From Patulibacter medicamentivorans (GTDB taxonomy: Bacteria > Actinomycetota > Thermoleophilia > Solirubrobacterales > Solirubrobacteraceae), in NCBI RefSeq assembly GCF_000240225.1, contig NZ_AGUD01000240.1:1-46699 (forward strand): 46,699 nt of DNA, given 5' to 3'. Shown here one piece after another: positions 15,663-23,546 of this stretch. Every line of letters starts with the position of its first letter. Position 1 is the stretch's first letter. Below the pieces are notes generated by a model. It was not told the DNA's origin. It worked only from the letters and a program-made list of their open reading frames with translations, and ran no database searches. A program made the position numbers and the translations under genes.

Positions 15663-16766
15663 ATGGCCTCCGATCTGCTGCTGGTGCTGGTCATCGGGGC
15701 CGCGCTGGCCTTCGACTTCACCAACGGCTTCCACGACACCGCCAACGTCGTGGCGACGTCGATCTCGACCCGCGCGATGGCACCGCGGGCCGCGATCGCC
15801 CTGGCCGCGATCCTGAACTTCGTCGGCGCGTTCCTCTCGCTCGAGGTCGCCGCCACGATCGCCAAGGGGATCGTCGACTCGGGGGCGATCACGCTCCAGG
15901 TCGTCTTCGCCGGGCTGATCGGGGCGATCCTCTGGAACCTCGTCACCTGGTGGTACGGCCTGCCGTCGAGCTCGTCGCACGCCCTGATCGGCGGCGTGGT
16001 CGGCGCGATGCTCGTCTCGCACGGGCCGTCGGCCATCCACGGCGACGGGCTGCTGGGCAAGGTCGTGCTCCCCGCCCTCGTCGCCCCCGTGCTGGCGTTC
16101 GTGGTCGCCGGGCTCTCGATCCTGCTCGTCTACCGGATCGTCGGCCGGCTGCGACCAGGGCCGGTGACCCGCGGGTTCCGGCTCGGGCAGATCGCGTCGG
16201 GATCACTGCTGGCCCTGGCTCACGGGACCAACGACGCCCAGAAGACGATGGGCGTGATCACCCTGGCGCTGGTCGCCCACGGATCGCTCTCGGCCGCGCA
16301 TCCCGACGTGCCGTTCTGGGTCGTCGTCGCGTCGGCCAGCGCGATCGCGCTGGGGACCTACTCCGGCGGCTGGCGGATCATCCGCACGATGGGCTCGAAG
16401 ATCATCAAGATGGACGCCGCCCAGGGCTTCAGCGCCCAGGGCTCGGGCGCCGCGGTGATCCTGGCCGCGACCCACGTCGGCTTCCCGCTCTCGACCACCC
16501 ACGTGATCTCGGGCGGCGTCGTCGGCGCCGGAGCGGCCAAGCGGCTCTCGGCCGTCAAGTGGGGCGTGGCGGGCAACATGGCGGTCGCCTGGATCCTCAC
16601 GATCCCCGCGGCCGGCCTGACCGGCGCGGCCGCCTACGGGATCTCGGCGCTCTTCGGCGGCGGGACGCTCGGCCCGCTGGTGGTCTGCCTGGTGCTGGCG
16701 GTCGCGACGGTCGCCCTGATCCGGGCGCGCAGCACGCCGGCGGCGCTGGCGGAGGATCCGGCATGA
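15663..16766 (+). CDS. pit: Low-affinity inorganic phosphate transporter, Pit family
   Basis: A 367-residue polytopic membrane protein of the PiT family (metal-phosphate:H+ or Na+ symport). Both repeated signatures are present: FDFTNGFHDTANVVATSIST (about residues 18-37) and ALAHGTNDAQKTMGVITLAL (about 180-199), along with LPSSSSHALIGG and FPLSTTHVISGGVVGAG. About ten hydrophobic segments are visible and the length fits the short bacterial/archaeal type. It follows the DUF47 gene in one operon, and its stop overlaps the start of a small membrane protein (ATGA). Together these suggest a constitutive phosphate-uptake module. Confidence 0.96.
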   Translation: MASDLLLVLVIGAALAFDFTNGFHDTANVVATSISTRAMAPRAAIALAAILNFVGAFLSLEVAATIAKGIVDSGAITLQVVFAGLIGAILWNLVTWWYGLPSSSSHALIGGVVGAMLVSHGPSAIHGDGLLGKVVLPALVAPVLAFVVAGLSILLVYRIVGRLRPGPVTRGFRLGQIASGSLLALAHGTNDAQKTMGVITLALVAHGSLSAAHPDVPFWVVVASASAIALGTYSGGWRIIRTMGSKIIKMDAAQGFSAQGSGAAVILAATHVGFPLSTTHVISGGVVGAGAAKRLSAVKWGVAGNMAVAWILTIPAAGLTGAAAYGISALFGGGTLGPLVVCLVLAVATVALIRARSTPAALAEDPA

Positions 16767-16990
16767 GCGACGTCGGAGATCTGGTCGAGGTCGTCTGGAT
16801 GGGCCTGCTGGCCGGCGTCGGGCTGAGCGTGACCTTCTCGCTGGTGATCGCCGCCGTCGTCCGAGCCGGGACCGCGCGCCGCGACGGTCGCGACGGCGCG
16901 GCGGTGCTCCACAGCGCGATCGCCGTCGTGGCCGGGCTGGTCTGCCTGGCCGCGGTGGCGTTCGCCCTGATCACGATGCTGCACAAGTAG
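16763..16990 (+). CDS. Small two-helix membrane protein coupled to pit
   Basis: A 75-residue protein with two predicted transmembrane helices (GLLAGVGLSVTFSLVIAAVV and IAVVAGLVCLAAVAFALITM) separated by a short basic, polar loop (RAGTARRDGRDGAAV). Its ATG overlaps the pit stop (ATGA), so it is probably translated by coupling. The N-terminus SDVGDLVEVVWMG is acidic. I recognise no family. Position and size suggest an accessory subunit of the phosphate transporter or an unrelated membrane peptide; the former is inference only. Confidence 0.8.
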   Translation: MSDVGDLVEVVWMGLLAGVGLSVTFSLVIAAVVRAGTARRDGRDGAAVLHSAIAVVAGLVCLAAVAFALITMLHK

Positions 16991-17005
16991 CGCGCGGCCG
17001 GCGCC

Positions 17006-18298
17006 TCACGCCTCGTACGGGGTCAGCGCCATCCGCCGCTCGGCCACGCGCGACCCGGGATCGACCTCGACCACCCGCAGCGCGCCCTCGGCCCCGGCGA
17101 CCTCGCGGACCTGGTGGACCGCCTCGCGCAGGCGGGCGCGACGGATCGCGACGTCCTCCTCCAGCAGCGAGCGGTCGGCCGGGACCGGCGCCCCGAAGCC
17201 CTCGACGCGCAGCGTCAGCCGCTCCGCCGGCGAGGGCAGCAGCGCCAGCCGCAGCCCGAGGGCAAGCCGGATCCGCTGGGGATCGGTCATCGCCTCGCGC
17301 AGGACGATCCGCTCCTGCCAGGTCCCGCGCTCGACCAGGTGCGCCTGCAGCAGCAGCGAGCGCAGGGGCCGGTGCCGCCGCCGCGGATGGGCCAGGACGC
17401 GATCGACCAGCAGCCCCAGCGCGTGGCCCAGCTGCTCGCCCGAGGCGGCCTCGGGCAGGCGCAGGTCGGCCTCGATCGGGTCCGGCGGATCGCGGGGGCG
17501 CAGCGGCACGTCCTGCCCCTGCAGCAGCTCCTGGGCGATCAGGCCGGGACGGCCGAAGCGCTCGCCGACCGCGCCCCGCGGCAGCGCCGCCAGCGCCCCG
17601 AGGGTGGTGATGCCCAGGCGCTCCAGCGGCTGGACCAGGTCGGCGAGGTCGGAGCGCAGGGCCAGCGCGGAGATCGGCTCCCCGGCCAGGATCGGCGGCA
17701 GCGACGCCACCGGGACGCCATGGCCCCCGCGCGGTCCGCGCCCGGGATCGGTCACGCGGGTCCCCAGCGCGGGCAGCTCGACCACCACCGGCCGCTTGTT
17801 CCGCGCCCGCCCGGCGGCCACCCGCGCCAGGAAGCGGGTCGGCGCCGCCCCGATCCGGACCGGCCCCTGCAGCACGGCATGGATCGCCGCCGCGGTGCCG
17901 TCGAGCGACCCGCCATGCAGTCGCCGGATACCGGAGGCCGCGAACCAGGCGGTGCCCGGGGCCCCGAGGCCCCCGTGCTCCGCCGCCCCGCCGACCGCGC
18001 CGACGTCGACCGCCGCCCCGATCCCCTCCAGGCGATCGACGAACGTGGCCCAGTGGACCTCGACCGCGACCGGATCGGGCGGCAGCAGCTGCAGCCGCGG
18101 GCAGCAGGCCAGGGCCTCACCCAAGGTCTGGCCGGGGCGGACGCCGAGCGCCTCGGCCGCGGGCGAGACCTCGCCGATCCGCTGCGTGCGGCCGGCCTGC
18201 GGGGCGAGCGCCACCGGCGTCAGCAGCAGCTCGCGCCGCCCCTCCGCCGCGACGACCAGCGGGAACCGGGGCAGGTGGACGCAGATCACGGACGACAC
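17006..18298 (-). CDS. imuB: ImuB-like Y-family polymerase homologue (mutasome adaptor)
   Basis: A 430-residue protein with the ImuB layout. The N-terminus SSVICVHLPRFPLVVA corresponds to the Y-family start but lacks the D-x-D metal pair, and the usual S-x-D-E motif is replaced (WFAASGIRRLHGG). Palm/fingers, thumb (LERLGITTLGALAALP, a helix-hairpin-helix) and little-finger-like regions follow. ImuB proteins are catalytically inactive and recruit DnaE2 to the beta clamp. The C-terminus (LRVVEVDPGSRVAERR) is typical, but I see no QLPLWG-type clamp motif, and the protein is shorter than many ImuB (around 500 residues). The GTG at 18298 follows the same LexA-box/start module as dnaE2. No imuA (imuA') is adjacent; the upstream neighbour is the LLM/SCP2 protein. 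Confidence 0.9.
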   Translation of the reverse strand: MSSVICVHLPRFPLVVAAEGRRELLLTPVALAPQAGRTQRIGEVSPAAEALGVRPGQTLGEALACCPRLQLLPPDPVAVEVHWATFVDRLEGIGAAVDVGAVGGAAEHGGLGAPGTAWFAASGIRRLHGGSLDGTAAAIHAVLQGPVRIGAAPTRFLARVAAGRARNKRPVVVELPALGTRVTDPGRGPRGGHGVPVASLPPILAGEPISALALRSDLADLVQPLERLGITTLGALAALPRGAVGERFGRPGLIAQELLQGQDVPLRPRDPPDPIEADLRLPEAASGEQLGHALGLLVDRVLAHPRRRHRPLRSLLLQAHLVERGTWQERIVLREAMTDPQRIRLALGLRLALLPSPAERLTLRVEGFGAPVPADRSLLEEDVAIRRARLREAVHQVREVAGAEGALRVVEVDPGSRVAERRMALTPYEA

Positions 18299-18311
18299 GA
18301 ACGCATGTTCG
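18298..18311 (-). promoter_or_regulatory. LexA (SOS) box abutting the imuB start codon
   Basis: CGAAC-GCAT-GTTCG, identical to the dnaE2 box. The identity with the dnaE2 region covers 27 consecutive bases, from within the first codons to four bases beyond the box. It overlaps the first base of the GTG. Confidence 0.9.
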
Positions 18312-18409
18312 CATCCGGGGAGGACGACCCGCCGACCACCGCACGCCGGCGCAGCGGACGACCCGCGCCCCGCGAGGCCGATCCGCCACGCGACGCCGCC
18401 CGGCCCGGC

Positions 18410-20290
18410 TCAGCCCCGGAAGAGGTCGCCCAGCCGCACGGCCAGCGCCAGGTCGCCCTCGAGGTCCAGGCGGCCGGCGAGCAGGGCGCTGCCGGCGTCG
18501 ATCCGACCGCCGGCCAGCCGCAGCAGGTCGTCGGGGGCCAGTCGCAGGGTCAGGGACGGCTCGCGGGCGGCGCCGCGCCGCGCCACCGAGCGCAGCGGCG
18601 TCGCCTCGACCGTCCACGCCCGCACGCGCCCGTCGGCCTCGACCAGATCGAACTGCAGCTCGCCCTTGAAGGCGCCGGCGCGGGCGGCCGGTCGCAGCGC
18701 CCGGGCCATCCCGCGGAAGACGACCGTCAGCGCCGGGTCGCTGGCCACCGTCCGCCGCAGCAGGCTCGGCCCGCCGCGGTCCAGCAGCGCCCCGAACGCC
18801 GCACCGCTGCCGCGGGCGAGCACCGCTCGCAGGGCGTCGATCGCGCCGCGACGGGCGATCGCCTCGCTGACCCCGCCGCCGTTGCTGGCGGCGGCCACGA
18901 CCTCGCCGCCGGCCGGGATCCCGTTGCCGCTGCCGTGCGAGGCGACGCCGTGATCGGCCGCGCCCGCGGGCGACTCCCCCGCGCGACCCACCGGCGCGTC
19001 GCCGCTGACCGCCCCCGAGACCGTCCCGAGACCGATCGGCGGGGCCGGGACGTCGTCGTCGACGCCGTCCTCGCGCGGGAGCACGATCGTCTCGCGCTCG
19101 ACCGGGATCGGCCGCCGGCGGGCGAGCGCGGCGGAGATCTCCGGGTCGTCGGCGACGACCGCATCCTCGTCGTCCTCGTCCTCGTCCAGCTCGGGCAGGA
19201 CGATCCGTCCCAGCAGCTCGAGCGAGCGTCGCAGCAGGTCGCGGTCGAGCAGCCCGACCGGCGGGACGAGCAGGATCTCCTCGACGCCCGCGTCGCGGTA
19301 GCGGGCCAGCAGCTCGATCACCTGGTCGGGGTCGCCGACGGCCCCGCGGATGCTGCCGCCGACGCGGACCGCCAGCGGCCCGTCGGGGTCGGCCAGGATC
19401 GGGGCCGGGTCGTAGCCGACGCCGGCCCGACGGCGCTCGAACTGCTCGGCCACGCGCGTGCGGCCGGGCCGGTGCGCCCCGAAGCGCGTGTGGTGGTCGA
19501 GCAGGTGGCGGTGCAGGTGGATCGCGTCCAGGCCCTCCGCGAGCGCGGTCGCCGGGTCCTCGGCCACGTGCACGGGCAGGGTCACCGCCAGCCCGCCCTC
19601 GATCGCCGCGCCGAGCGGCACGCAGCGGCCCGAGCGCAGGACCGCGCGGTGCTCGGCCACCCACTCGGCCGCCTCGTCGGGCTCGAGCAGCGTCCGGACC
19701 AGCGCTCCGAGCCCGGACTCGGCGGCGACCCGGACGTCGTCGGGGCGGTCGCAGGCCCGCCAGAGCGGCGGATGCGGCCGCTGCAGCGGCCGCGGGACCA
19801 GCTGGCGGACCGGCAGGCCTTCGGGATCGTCCTCGCCGGTGAAGGGCTCCTCGGCCAGCAGCCGGGCGACCTGGGCGATCGTGCGGTCGGCGGCGGCGCG
19901 GGTCGTGCTGCGGGCGATCCGCAGCGGCTGCAGCTCGATCGCGCTCGAGGGCTCGGCGAAGGCGACCGCCACCCGCCCCCCGGAGAGCGCGTCGAGCGCG
20001 GCCACCGACGCCGCCAGCCGCGCGGGATGCTGGACGTGCGGGTGGGCCAGCAGCGGGCCGAGGCCCAGGCCCAGCCGCCGGGTGCGGGTGGCGATCGCCC
20101 CCAGCAGCGCCTCGGGCGGGCCGGCGTGGTGCAGCTCCTCGTGGAAGTGACGCTCCGGGAGCCAGACCCGCGCGAACCCCAGCTGCTCGGCGTCCACGGC
20201 GAGGTCGACGAGGTCGCGGAGCCGCCGACCGTCACCGGTCGGCGCCCAGGGGCGTGGGTGCAGCGCCTCGAGCAGCAGCGCGAACCGCAT
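18410..20290 (-). CDS. LLM-class flavin oxidoreductase fused to an SCP2-like domain
   Basis: A 626-residue protein in two parts. Residues 1 to about 380 are a luciferase-like (LLM) flavin-dependent TIM barrel: MRFALLLEALHP, ARVWLPERHFHEELHHAGPPEALLG, a long substrate-loop region, and the C-terminal PDQVIELLARYRDAGVEEILLV. An acidic linker (ELDEDEDDEDAVVADD) and a low-complexity Gly/Ala segment follow. The last ~125 residues resemble an SCP2 sterol-carrier domain (GELQFDLVEADGRVRAWTV, then APDDLLRLAGGRIDAGSALL and RLDLEGDLALAVRLGDLF). SCP2 domains bind lipids, so a lipophilic substrate is possible; this is inferred. LLM enzymes usually stop near 300-380 residues. A candidate -10 (TAGCGT) lies 10-15 bases before the ATG and there is no strong ribosome site. 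Confidence 0.85.
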   Translation of the reverse strand: MRFALLLEALHPRPWAPTGDGRRLRDLVDLAVDAEQLGFARVWLPERHFHEELHHAGPPEALLGAIATRTRRLGLGLGPLLAHPHVQHPARLAASVAALDALSGGRVAVAFAEPSSAIELQPLRIARSTTRAAADRTIAQVARLLAEEPFTGEDDPEGLPVRQLVPRPLQRPHPPLWRACDRPDDVRVAAESGLGALVRTLLEPDEAAEWVAEHRAVLRSGRCVPLGAAIEGGLAVTLPVHVAEDPATALAEGLDAIHLHRHLLDHHTRFGAHRPGRTRVAEQFERRRAGVGYDPAPILADPDGPLAVRVGGSIRGAVGDPDQVIELLARYRDAGVEEILLVPPVGLLDRDLLRRSLELLGRIVLPELDEDEDDEDAVVADDPEISAALARRRPIPVERETIVLPREDGVDDDVPAPPIGLGTVSGAVSGDAPVGRAGESPAGAADHGVASHGSGNGIPAGGEVVAAASNGGGVSEAIARRGAIDALRAVLARGSGAAFGALLDRGGPSLLRRTVASDPALTVVFRGMARALRPAARAGAFKGELQFDLVEADGRVRAWTVEATPLRSVARRGAAREPSLTLRLAPDDLLRLAGGRIDAGSALLAGRLDLEGDLALAVRLGDLFRG

Positions 20291-20397
20291 CGGCGCCGCA
20301 CGCTATCCCGCGCGCGGCGAACGGACGTGACCGTCCGGTGACCGGCGGGTGGCGCGGCCGGCGGCGGACCCGGTGGCGCGCCCGGCGACGAGCCGGA

Positions 20398-21405
20398 TCA
20401 GCGGTGGCGATCGCGACGAGCGGCGACCCGGCGACGCGCGAACTCGCTCGCGGTCTCGACCAGCAGCTCGACCATCGCGTCGACGGCCGGCGAGCGCCAC
20501 GCCTGCTCGTCGAGCGCCGCGACCACGCGCCGCGAGGGCGGATGCTGGAGGTCGCGGACGACGACGTCCTCGCGCACGCTCACCAGCGCCATGTCGGGGA
20601 CCAGCGCGACGCCGACGCCGGCGGCGACGAAGCCCTGGATCGCCAGGTAGTCGTCGCTCTCGAACGCCATCTGCGGCTCGAACCCGGCCCGGCGGCAGGC
20701 GCGGTCGAAGATCGCCTCGTCGGGAACGTAGTCGCGGCGGCCGAGGATCCAGTGCTCGTCGCGCAGCTCCTCCAGCCGGATCCGGCGGCGGCCGGCGAGC
20801 CGGTGGTCCGCCGGCAGCATCACGTCCATCCGGTCGTCGAGCAGGTGGACGCGGGCGAACGGGTCGTCGCGGCCACCCGGGCCGCCGCCGGCGTGCTCCG
20901 AGGAGCGGCCGGCCGCGGGCGGGGACGCGGGCCAGCCGCCCGGGCCCGACTCCTCGGGGTCCTCGACCAGCAACGCCAGATCGCAGTCGCCGGCCTCGAG
21001 CGCGGCGCGGCCGTCGGGCACCTCGAGCGGGCGCAGCGTCAGCTCGACGCGCGGGAAGCGGGCCCGGAAGCGCGCGATCGCCAGCGGGACCAGCGACGCG
21101 CCGGCCGTCGGAAAGGCGACCATCCGCAGCGGCCCGGCGTCGCCCTCGCGGAGCGCGCGCAGCTCGCTCTCGGCGTCGGCGATCCGGGCCAGGATGCCGT
21201 CGGCGTGGCGCAGCAGGACCTCGCCGGCGCCGGTCGGGCGTACGCCGCGGTGGCGGTCCAGCAGCGGCACGCCGGCCTCGCGCTCGAGCGCGGCGACCTG
21301 CTGCGAGATCGCCGACTGGGTGTAGCCGAGCGCCGTCGCGGCGGCCGAGAACGAGCCGCGGCGGGCGACCTCGCGCAGGATTCGCAGGCGGCGGGCATCA
21401 AGCAT
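20398..21405 (-). CDS. LysR-family transcriptional regulator
   Basis: A 335-residue LysR protein. The N-terminal helix-turn-helix is clear (LRILREVARRGSFSAAATAL, GYTQSAISQQVAALEREAGV, LLDRHRGVRPTGAGE). The two-lobed effector-binding domain follows (VAFPTAGASLVPLAIARF, VMLPADHRLAG, AAGVGVALVPDM). An insertion of about 30 Gly/Ser/Pro-rich residues in the first lobe (EESGPGGWPASPPAAGRSSE) makes it longer than usual (about 300). AGGA precedes the ATG. It is divergent from the EamA exporter with 70 bases between start codons, the classic LysR-target arrangement, so it probably controls that exporter in response to a small molecule. Confidence 0.93.
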   Translation of the reverse strand: MLDARRLRILREVARRGSFSAAATALGYTQSAISQQVAALEREAGVPLLDRHRGVRPTGAGEVLLRHADGILARIADAESELRALREGDAGPLRMVAFPTAGASLVPLAIARFRARFPRVELTLRPLEVPDGRAALEAGDCDLALLVEDPEESGPGGWPASPPAAGRSSEHAGGGPGGRDDPFARVHLLDDRMDVMLPADHRLAGRRRIRLEELRDEHWILGRRDYVPDEAIFDRACRRAGFEPQMAFESDDYLAIQGFVAAGVGVALVPDMALVSVREDVVVRDLQHPPSRRVVAALDEQAWRSPAVDAMVELLVETASEFARRRVAARRDRHR

Positions 21406-21475
21406 CAGTGATCCTGATCGATTCTATCGGGAAGTCTCGTTGTACTTATCGTGCGGCGCGCGCAACCATCGTTGG

Positions 21476-22603
21476 GTGACCCGTCCACGCGCCTCGCTCT
21501 CCCCCGCGGCGGTCGCGACCTCCGTGCCGGGGGCCGCCCGTCCGGCATCCTCGACCGGCAGCTTCGTCCCGGCGCCCGCACCGGGCGGCGCCGGCGGCGC
21601 GCTCGCGCCCCGCACGACCTTCGGGCGCCGGTCGCGCGGCGGCCTGCTCGGCCACTGGAAGCTGGTCCTCGCGCTGGCGACGGTCTGGATCATCTGGGGC
21701 TCCACCTTCCTCGGGATCCGGGTGATGGTCGAGACCATCCCGCCGCTGCTCGGCTCGGGCCTGCGGTTCCTGCTCGGCGGGCTGGTGCTGGGCGCGGTGG
21801 TCCTGCGCGGGCAGGGTCGCCGGGCGTTCGTGCTGAGCGCCGACGAGTGGCGCGGCAGCGCGGCGATGGGCCTGCTGCTGGTGGCCGGCGGCGTCGGCCT
21901 GGTGGCGCTCGCCGAGAGCCACCACGTGCCCTCGGCGCTGGCCGCCCTGATCGCGTCGGCCGAGGCGGCGATCGTCCTCGGCCTGCGGGTCGCTGTCGGC
22001 CGCGAGCGGATCTCGGCCGCCACCGCGACCAGCGTCGGCATCGGCCTGATCGGGGTGGCGATCCTGCTGCTGCCGGGCTCGCGGCCGGCCGGGATCCCGC
22101 TGTGGGCGATGCTGCTGGCCCTCGCCGGGTCGGTGACCTGGGCGATCGGCACCTTCGCCGGATCGCGGATGGTGACCGCCCGCCGGCTGCTGGTCGGGAT
22201 CACGATCCAGATGCTGGCCGGCGGCACGATCCTGATCGCGGCCGGCCTCGTGACCGGCGAGCGGCTGGACCTCGGCGCCGTCTCGACCGGCTCCGCGATC
22301 GCCTTCGCCGGTCTGACCGCGGCGTCCGTGGCGGTCTACGTGGCCTACGGCTGGCTGCTGCGCAACGCGTCGCTGTCGCTGGTGACGACCCAGTGCTACG
22401 TCAACCCGCTGGTGGCGGTGGCGCTCGGCGCGCTCGTCCTGCACGAGCGCCTGTCCGGCACGGCCGCGATCGGGATGGCGATCACGATCGCCGCGGTGGC
22501 GCTGGTGCTGCGGACCGAGCGGTCGGGCGGCGGAGGCACGGCGGATGGCGCGGGCACGGCGGATGGCGCCGCGGGCGCGGGCGAGCGGCCGCTGCCGGCC
22601 TAG
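21476..22603 (+). CDS. EamA (DMT) family membrane transporter
   Basis: A 375-residue protein with a Pro/Ala-rich cytoplasmic N-terminus of about 60 residues, then ten transmembrane helices in two EamA repeats. The first begins WKLVLALATVWIIWGSTFLGIRVMVETIPPLLGSG and the second covers MLLALAGSVTWAIGTFAGSRM through LVVAVALGALVLHERLSG. The family exports metabolites or amino acids; the substrate cannot be told. The tail carries a duplicated 18-base unit (GTADGAGTADGAAG), probably recent slippage. The frame opens at a TTG at 21440, but the GTG at 21476 is the better start; a leaderless-type AACCAT lies at -12 to -7. Likely regulated by the divergent LysR gene. It is followed by a strong hairpin shared with rnpB. 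Confidence 0.9.
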   Translation: MTRPRASLSPAAVATSVPGAARPASSTGSFVPAPAPGGAGGALAPRTTFGRRSRGGLLGHWKLVLALATVWIIWGSTFLGIRVMVETIPPLLGSGLRFLLGGLVLGAVVLRGQGRRAFVLSADEWRGSAAMGLLLVAGGVGLVALAESHHVPSALAALIASAEAAIVLGLRVAVGRERISAATATSVGIGLIGVAILLLPGSRPAGIPLWAMLLALAGSVTWAIGTFAGSRMVTARRLLVGITIQMLAGGTILIAAGLVTGERLDLGAVSTGSAIAFAGLTAASVAVYVAYGWLLRNASLSLVTTQCYVNPLVAVALGALVLHERLSGTAAIGMAITIAAVALVLRTERSGGGGTADGAGTADGAAGAGERPLPA

Positions 22604-22626
22604 GACGGGCACGGTCACCGGAAGTA

Positions 22627-22654
22627 GAAGGACCCCGCCGAGGCGGGGCCCTTC
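22627..22654. terminator. Bidirectional terminator between the EamA gene and rnpB
   Basis: GAAGG-A-CCCCGC and GCGGGG-C-CCTTC form a 12-bp stem with one internal mismatch and a 4-base loop. It begins 24 bases after the EamA stop and ends just past the 3' end of rnpB, so it can stop transcripts from both directions. Confidence 0.75.
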
Positions 22655-22658
22655 CGTA

Positions 22659-22982
22659 GCAGGCCGGTAAGCCGGATTCTGTCGTTGCGCAGCCATCCAT
22701 CTGTGCGACCTACCTGGACCTCGACGGGCCGCCTGCGAACGGTCCTGCTCGGTCTTGCACCGGGTGGGGTTTACCTGGCCGCCGCGTCGCCGCGACGCCG
22801 GTGCGCTCTTACCGCACCATTTCAACCTTGCCTGTGCGGGCGGCGAACCACCCGCCATCGGCGGTGTCATTTCTGTGGCACTTTCCCGCGGGTTTCCCCG
22901 GGTCGGCTCCCCGACCACCCTGCCCTGTGGTGTCCGGACTTTCCTCGAACGGGACGAGCCCGCCCGCGGCTGCGTGGCCTGC
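22659..22982 (-). ncRNA. rnpB: RNase P RNA
   Basis: Read on the minus strand, this contains the universal blocks of bacterial RNase P RNA: GAGGAAAGTCCGGAC near the 5' end, ACCACAGGGCAG, then GGGAAAGTGCCACAGAAA, AAGGTTGAAATGGTGCGGTAAGAGCGCACC in the middle (conserved CR-II/III and J regions), and ACAGAATCCGGCTTAC at the 3' end. The ends were set by the P1 helix: GCAGGCC (22982-22976) pairs with GGCCTGC (22665-22659). About 324 nucleotides is short for an actinobacterial type-A RNA, so some peripheral helices are small or missing. It processes the 5' ends of tRNAs. A terminator follows directly. Confidence 0.95.
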
Positions 22983-23114
22983 GGTGTGAAAGGTACCGGG
23001 GCGACGCAAAAGGCACCGGGCCGGTACCGGTCGCCGGTGGGCGACGTCCCTCCCCCTCGAGGTACGCCACCCATCGACTCCCGAAAACCACCACTCGCCC
23101 AGGTCACGCACCCA

Positions 23115-23165
23115 TCGCCTCCCAGCCGGGTCCGCCACCTGTCGCATCCTTCGCCTCCCAGCCGG
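23115..23165. repeat. 15-base direct repeat, 36 bases apart
   Basis: TCGCCTCCCAGCCGG occurs at 23115-23129 and again at 23151-23165, in the 231-base space between the 5' end of rnpB and the zinc-ribbon gene. It lies 130-180 bases upstream of rnpB. Function unknown; this stretch must also contain the rnpB promoter, for which I only see a weak TACCTT at 22994-22989. Confidence 0.5.
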
Positions 23166-23213
23166 ATGCGTCCTGCCTGCCGCCCCACGCGAGGCGACGC
23201 CACCATCACCCGC

Positions 23214-23546
23214 TCAATCGAGCGAGGTTCCGCACTCCCCGCACGCCCCTCCCAAGGCGTAGCGAGCACCAACGCCCGTTCCCCGCCCGGCGGACAGCGG
23301 CCGCATGCGGCCTCCGCACAGCGGGCAGGGAACGGCACGTCCGGTGGACAGGCCCTCCCATGCGCCGACGACCAACTCGTCGAGCACGCGCCTGCCATCA
23401 CGGCGAACGGGGCCGGTCGTCCCCATCGTCGCCGTGCCGGGTCGCGCCGTCGCGCCACCCAAGATCTCTGCCCGCTCCCGTCGATCGACGAGGCTGGGCG
23501 TCGCGCCGGCCACCGCAAGCGTCCCCGGTGCACCGGCGCCGGTCAT
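23214..23546 (-). CDS. Zinc-ribbon protein translationally coupled to lexA
   Basis: A 110-residue protein whose ATG shares a base with the lexA stop (TGATG), so it is in the lexA operon and should be induced with it. The N-terminal ~50 residues are low-complexity Ala/Gly/Thr/Arg. The conserved-looking part reads RVLDELVVGAWEGLSTGRAV, then CPLCGGRM and, about 25 residues later, CGECGTSLD at the very end. The two C-x-x-C knuckles make a zinc ribbon. No enzymatic motif is present. I have seen no characterised function for this type. Being coupled to lexA suggests a role in the DNA-damage response, or simply a convenient co-expression; both are inference. Confidence 0.85.
   Translation of the reverse strand: MTGAGAPGTLAVAGATPSLVDRRERAEILGGATARPGTATMGTTGPVRRDGRRVLDELVVGAWEGLSTGRAVPCPLCGGRMRPLSAGRGTGVGARYALGGACGECGTSLD

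Noticed and set aside
18410..20290. imuA candidate next to imuB
   Set aside because: The neighbouring protein is an LLM flavin enzyme with a lipid-binding-like domain; no RecA-like Walker motifs are present.
17114..20341. A 1075-codon plus-strand frame across imuB and the LLM/SCP2 gene
   Set aside because: It spans two genes with clear homology on the other strand and crosses the LexA box; Gln/Arg/Asp-rich shadow composition.
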